NCBI GenBank assembly: GCA_018715445.1
Contig: DVLP01000197.1
Span: 1 to 17,345 of the forward strand
Direction of reading: 5' to 3'
Length of the DNA stretch: 17,345 bases
From: Candidatus Avipropionibacterium avicola
GTDB lineage: Bacteria > Actinomycetota > Actinomycetes > Propionibacteriales > Propionibacteriaceae
This document shows positions 14,490 through 17,345 of the stretch, one piece after another (position 1 is the first letter of the stretch; every line of letters begins with the position of its first letter). The notes under the pieces are model-generated. The model worked only from the letters and a program-made list of their open reading frames with translations. It made no database searches and was not told the DNA's origin. Position numbers and translations under genes: made by a program.

Positions 14490-15569
14490 TCAGGCCTGCT
14501 CGGACCCGGCGATGTACTCCTCCAGCTGCGCCCGGGCGTGATCGTCGGGCATCTGCTGCGGAGGGGACTTCATCAGGTAGGCGCTGGCGGCCAGCACCGG
14601 CCCGCCGATGCCTCGGTCCAGGGCGATCTTGGCGGCCCGGATGGCGTCGATGATGATGCCGGCCGAGTTCGGCGAGTCCCAGACCTCGAGCTTGTACTCC
14701 AGGTTGAGCGGGACGTCACCGAAGGCGCGGCCCTCGATGCGGACGTAGGCCCACTTGCGGTCGTCGAGCCACTGGACGTAGTCGCTCGGGCCGATGTGGA
14801 CGTCACGCTCGGCCAGTTCGCCCTGCAGGTTGGAGGTCACCGACTGGGTCTTGGAGATCTTCTTGGACTCGAGCCGCTCCCGTTCGAGCATGTTCTTGAA
14901 GTCCATGTTGCCGCCGACGTTCAGCTGATAGGTGCGATCGACGGTCACCCCGCGATCCTCGAACAGCTTGGCCAGCACCCGGTGGGTGATCGTGGCCCCG
15001 ACCTGGGACTTGATGTCGTCCCCGACGATCGGGACACCGGCAGCGGCGAAGCGCTCGGCCCACTGCGGGTCGGAGGCGATGAACACCGGCAGCGCGTTCA
15101 CGAATCCGACGCCGGCCTCCAGGGCACATTGGGCATAGAAGGTCGCGGCCTCCTCGGAGCCGACCGGCAGGTAGCAGACCAGGACGTCGGCCCGGGTGTC
15201 CTTCAGGACCTGGACCACGTCGACGGGCTCGCGGTCCGACTCGGTGATCGTCTCGCGGTAGTACCGCCCCAGCCCGTCCAGGGTCGGTCCCCGGTCGACC
15301 TGGACGCCGCTGGCGGGGACGTCACAGATGCGGACGGTGTTGTTCTGCGAGGCATCGATGGCCTCGGCGAGATCCGTGCCGACCTTCGCCTCGTCGACGT
15401 CGAACGCCGCGACGAACTCGACATCACCGACGTGGTACGGACCGAACCGGACGTGCATCAGTCCGGGGACGACATCGTCGTCGGCCGCATCCCGGTAGTA
15501 GTGGACTCCCTGCACCAGCGCACTGGCACAGTTGCCGACACCGGCGATGGCGACTCGGATCGCACCCAT
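14490..15569 (-). CDS. ino1: Inositol-1-phosphate synthase
   Basis: Ino1 converts glucose-6-phosphate to L-myo-inositol-1-phosphate with NAD, the first step towards phosphatidylinositol lipids and mycothiol in actinobacteria. The 359-residue length is normal for the bacterial enzyme. Visible features are the nucleotide-binding loop [13 protein letters not shown] (6-18), [13 protein letters not shown], a [11 protein letters not shown] block, the core segment [14 protein letters not shown] and the conserved SKTQSVTSN. The start at 15569 has an AGGGAGAA ribosome binding site and matches the family N-terminus; the reading frame continues upstream for over 130 codons but covers the intergenic region and part of the divergent gene. 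A perfect palindrome lies 16-29 bases upstream of the start. Confidence 0.95.
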   Translation of the reverse strand: MGAIRVAIAGVGNCASALVQGVHYYRDAADDDVVPGLMHVRFGPYHVGDVEFVAAFDVDEAKVGTDLAEAIDASQNNTVRICDVPASGVQVDRGPTLDGLGRYYRETITESDREPVDVVQVLKDTRADVLVCYLPVGSEEAATFYAQCALEAGVGFVNALPVFIASDPQWAERFAAAGVPIVGDDIKSQVGATITHRVLAKLFEDRGVTVDRTYQLNVGGNMDFKNMLERERLESKKISKTQSVTSNLQGELAERDVHIGPSDYVQWLDDRKWAYVRIEGRAFGDVPLNLEYKLEVWDSPNSAGIIIDAIRAAKIALDRGIGGPVLAASAYLMKSPPQQMPDDHARAQLEEYIAGSEQA

Positions 15570-15584
15570 GCAGTTCTCCCTCTC

Positions 15585-15663
15585 GCAGACCGGTCTGCTC
15601 TCCGCGGACCGACGGCTCAGGTTACCGGTCGGGCCCTGTCGGTTGGTGCGGTGGGCGTAGGTT
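15585..15663. promoter_or_regulatory. Divergent ino1 / aldo-keto reductase control region with a 14-bp palindrome
   Basis: GCAGACCGGTCTGC (15585-15598) is a perfect palindrome with a central CG, the symmetry typical of LacI-family operators, within the ino1 leader. A second ACCGGT core occurs at 15624-15629, 35 bases away. Candidate -10 elements are TAACCT on the minus strand (15624 to 15619) for ino1 and TAGGTT on the plus strand (15658-15663) for the reductase; neither has a good -35. In Corynebacterium glutamicum the LacI-type regulator IpsA controls ino1; that a similar protein acts here is inference. Confidence 0.5.
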
Positions 15664-15717
15664 GGACCCCGCAGGTCGACGCCACGGCGGGCGCGATCTC
15701 CGGACCCAGGAGCGAGC

Positions 15718-16686
15718 ATGGACTTCACCACCCTTGGCCGGACCGGCGTGACGGTCTCCCGGCTGGTCCTCGGCACGATGAACTTCGGCACCCAGACCAA
15801 CGAGGACGACAGCTTCGCGATCATGGATGCTGCCGCTGAGGCAGGGGTGAACTTCTTCGACACCGCCAACAGGTACGGGATGCCCGAACGGGCCGGGCTG
15901 ACCGAGGAGATCGTCGGGAAGTGGCTGTCGCGCAGCGGTCGTCGTGACGAGATCGTGCTGGCCACCAAGGTGTTCGGGTCGATGGCCGATCACCCCAACG
16001 GTCGCGGTGTCAGCGCCAAGCACATCCGACGCGCCGTCGAGGACTCACTGCGCCGGCTCAACACCGACCACATCGACCTCTACCAGATGCACCACATCGA
16101 CCGTTCCGTCCCGTGGGAGGAGTTGTGGCAGGCGATGGACCAGTTGGTCACCGCCGGCAAGGTGCTCTACGTCGGATCGTCCAACTTCGCCGGATGGCAC
16201 ATCGCCCAGGCCTGCGAGGCCGCCACCCGCCGCCACAGCCTCGGACTGGTCAGCGAGCAGTCCAAGTACAGCCTGCTGACCCGCGACATCGAGATGGAGG
16301 TCCTGCCGGCGGCCCAGGCGTACGGGGTGGGCGTGATCACCTGGTCCCCGCTCGAGGGCGGGCTGCTGGCCGGTGCGGTCGCCAAGGCCAAGGAGGGCCG
16401 CCGATCCCAGCAACGCAACCAGGAGCGCCTCGGTGAGTTGAAGCCGCAGCTGAGCCGCTGGGAGAAGCTCTGCAAGGATCTCGGACGCAATCCCGGCGAT
16501 GTCGCCCTGGCGTGGCAGCTGACCCGCGCGGGCGTGACCGGACCGATCATCGGCCCGCGGACCGTGGAGCAGCTCGAAGGCGCGATCGGCGCGCTCAAGA
16601 TCCGGCTCACCAAGGACGTCCAGGCCCAGATCGACGAGATCTTCCCCGGTCCGGGCGGCCCGGCCCCGGAGTGCTACGCCTGGTGA
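15718..16686 (+). CDS. Aldo/keto reductase
   Basis: This 322-residue NADPH-dependent oxidoreductase has the (alpha/beta)8 barrel of the aldo/keto reductase superfamily, in the group that includes YajO/Tas-like and ion-channel beta-subunit-like members. The catalytic tetrad is complete: Asp48 and Tyr53 in FFDTANRYG, Lys84 in LATKVFG, and His125 in YQMHHID. Cofactor-binding blocks are visible at [13 protein letters not shown], the [11 protein letters not shown] segment, and [15 protein letters not shown] near the C-terminus. The start at 15718 has AGGAG eight bases upstream. The gene is divergent from ino1, but this does not prove a shared pathway. The substrate is unknown. Confidence 0.92.
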   Translation: MDFTTLGRTGVTVSRLVLGTMNFGTQTNEDDSFAIMDAAAEAGVNFFDTANRYGMPERAGLTEEIVGKWLSRSGRRDEIVLATKVFGSMADHPNGRGVSAKHIRRAVEDSLRRLNTDHIDLYQMHHIDRSVPWEELWQAMDQLVTAGKVLYVGSSNFAGWHIAQACEAATRRHSLGLVSEQSKYSLLTRDIEMEVLPAAQAYGVGVITWSPLEGGLLAGAVAKAKEGRRSQQRNQERLGELKPQLSRWEKLCKDLGRNPGDVALAWQLTRAGVTGPIIGPRTVEQLEGAIGALKIRLTKDVQAQIDEIFPGPGGPAPECYAW

Positions 16687-16722
16687 GCGACGGCGACGCC
16701 GCCGGGGCTCGTGGCGCCGGCA

Positions 16723-16746
16723 GGCCCGCGCTGCGACACCCGGGCC
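16723..16746 (+). terminator. Possible terminator hairpin after the aldo/keto reductase gene
   Basis: GGCCCG (16723-16728) and CGGGCC (16741-16746) form a perfect 6-bp G/C stem with a 12-base loop, 36 bases after the stop. No T-tract follows. It lies upstream of the leaderless-type promoter of the next gene. Confidence 0.35.
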
Positions 16747-16776
16747 GTGACCACCGGTGAATTCCGGTCGACAGGT

Positions 16777-16789
16777 TAGGGTCATCGGT
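16777..16789 (+). promoter_or_regulatory. Leaderless-type promoter of the cytidylyltransferase gene
   Basis: TAGGGT (16777-16782) is followed by exactly seven bases and the ATG at 16790, with no ribosome binding site in the gap. The spacing matches that seen at the kinase, gntR and UDP-glucose pyrophosphorylase starts. No clear -35 is present. Confidence 0.5.
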
Positions 16790-17345
16790 ATGTACACGCT
16801 TGCCCTCCTGAACGGCGGGGTGGGCTCTCGGGTGGCCGCCGGCCAACCCAAGCAGCTCATTCGCGTCAATCACATCCCCGCGATGGTCTATCCGCTGGTC
16901 GCGGTCGACTCGATCGACGAGATCGACCAGATCGTGCTCAACTACCCCGACGGTTGGCGCGACGACATCGAGAAGGTCGTTGCCGACTACGCGATCAAGA
17001 CCCCCATCACCTATGTCGAGGCCGGCGACACCCGGCACGGCTCGGTGGCCAAGATGTTGGAGCACTGCACCAACGACAACGTCATCATCCACGAGACCGC
17101 TCGTCCGTTGGTCACCTCGGAGGACTTCCGCGAGCTGATCGACGACCAGCACGACAACGTCAGCTTCATGCTCGACATCCCGTTCACCGTGGCCCCGGTC
17201 AACCCGGAGTCGCGCCGGGTCACCGGGTCCTTGGAGCGTGACCTGCTGCGCAATGTCCAGTTGCCGCAGAAGTTCAGCAAGGACGCGCTGGCCGCGGGTC
17301 ACCGTTACGCCGCCGACAAGGGACTGGTCTTCACCGAGGACGCCA
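16790..17345 (+). CDS. TarI/IspD-like cytidylyltransferase (3' end outside window)
   Basis: 185 codons are visible and the frame is open at the window edge; the family is usually about 230-240 residues. The N-terminal nucleotide-binding loop reads LLNGGVGSRVAAGQPKQL (6-23), corresponding to the family's AGGxGxRM...PKQ with Lys21 as the expected catalytic lysine. RHGSV (about 83-87) and NVIIHETARPLV correspond to the family's RxxSV and HDAxRP blocks, and LPQKFSK resembles TarI's TPQSF. The start is set by the leaderless-type promoter seven bases upstream. TarI makes CDP-ribitol for wall teichoic acid and IspD makes CDP-methylerythritol for isoprenoids. The 'YPDGW' segment and the neighbouring wall-polymer genes favour a TarI-like role (inference). 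Odd residues: Asn for the first Ala of the loop, and Glu-Thr for Asp-Ala in the HDA block. Confidence 0.75.
   Translation, partial: MYTLALLNGGVGSRVAAGQPKQLIRVNHIPAMVYPLVAVDSIDEIDQIVLNYPDGWRDDIEKVVADYAIKTPITYVEAGDTRHGSVAKMLEHCTNDNVIIHETARPLVTSEDFRELIDDQHDNVSFMLDIPFTVAPVNPESRRVTGSLERDLLRNVQLPQKFSKDALAAGHRYAADKGLVFTEDA

Noticed and set aside
15570..15968. N-terminal extension of ino1 by over 130 codons
   Set aside because: It crosses the divergent promoter region and the start of the aldo/keto reductase gene, and Ino1 proteins begin at the position of the ATG at 15569, which has a ribosome binding site.
1..17345. Defence island, prophage, transposon, CRISPR array, biosynthetic gene cluster or riboswitch
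   Set aside because: I looked for nucleases, integrases, transposases, toxin-antitoxin pairs, regular short repeats, modular synthases and known riboswitch-like leaders and found none. All genes fit known metabolic, transport or wall-polymer families.

Overview
The window is very GC-rich, has strong G/C third-position bias and short intergenic gaps, and carries actinobacterial hallmarks: a bacterial-type Ino1, a eukaryote-like UDP-glucose pyrophosphorylase, and several starts placed 7-8 bases after a TANNNT hexamer, which suggests leaderless transcripts. It is chromosomal DNA of an actinomycete. Propionibacteriaceae or a close relative is my best guess, from gene content alone. I see no rRNA, tRNA, CRISPR array, transposase, integrase or phage gene.

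Layout. Positions 1-1590 (+) hold the 3' part of lutB and a complete lutC, from a lactate-oxidation operon that begins outside the window. Positions 1628-4080 form an amino-sugar module: a BadF/NAGK-type sugar kinase (-) divergent from a GntR/UTRA regulator and nanE (+). A 24-bp gap between the divergent genes holds two head-to-head leaderless promoters and a small palindrome. At 4164-5150 a Tat-exported TagC-like beta-propeller protein follows, with its own promoter candidate. Positions 5231-7536 hold a DHA2-type efflux pump and a marR regulator translationally coupled to it, preceded by two MarR-type dyads lying over the promoter. A long hairpin at 7583-7629 separates this operon from the minus-strand block.

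Positions 7651-12817 (-) carry cell-surface polymer genes: a polysaccharide pyruvyl transferase family protein, a membrane-anchored CDP-glycerol glycerophosphotransferase-like enzyme and UDP-glucose pyrophosphorylase. Positions 12847-14411 (-) hold two overlapping amidohydrolase genes; the upstream one keeps the metal-binding residues and the downstream one has lost them. At 14490-15569 (-) is ino1, divergent from an aldo/keto reductase (15718-16686, +), with a perfect 14-bp palindrome in the ino1 leader. The window ends inside a TarI/IspD-like cytidylyltransferase (+, from 16790).

How they fit together. The kinase and NanE together would convert ManNAc to GlcNAc-6-phosphate under control of the UTRA regulator. 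The pyruvyl transferase, glycerophosphotransferase-like enzyme, UDP-glucose pyrophosphorylase and TarI-like enzyme point to a wall glycopolymer (teichoic-acid-like, possibly pyruvylated). The exported TagC-like propeller may belong to the same surface theme. Ino1 supplies inositol for phosphatidylinositol lipids or mycothiol. I did not find a clear-cut undescribed multi-gene system. The best leads are the amidohydrolase/pseudo-amidohydrolase pair, the overlapping divergent leaderless promoters, the ino1 palindrome, and the TagC-like exported protein beside amino-sugar genes.
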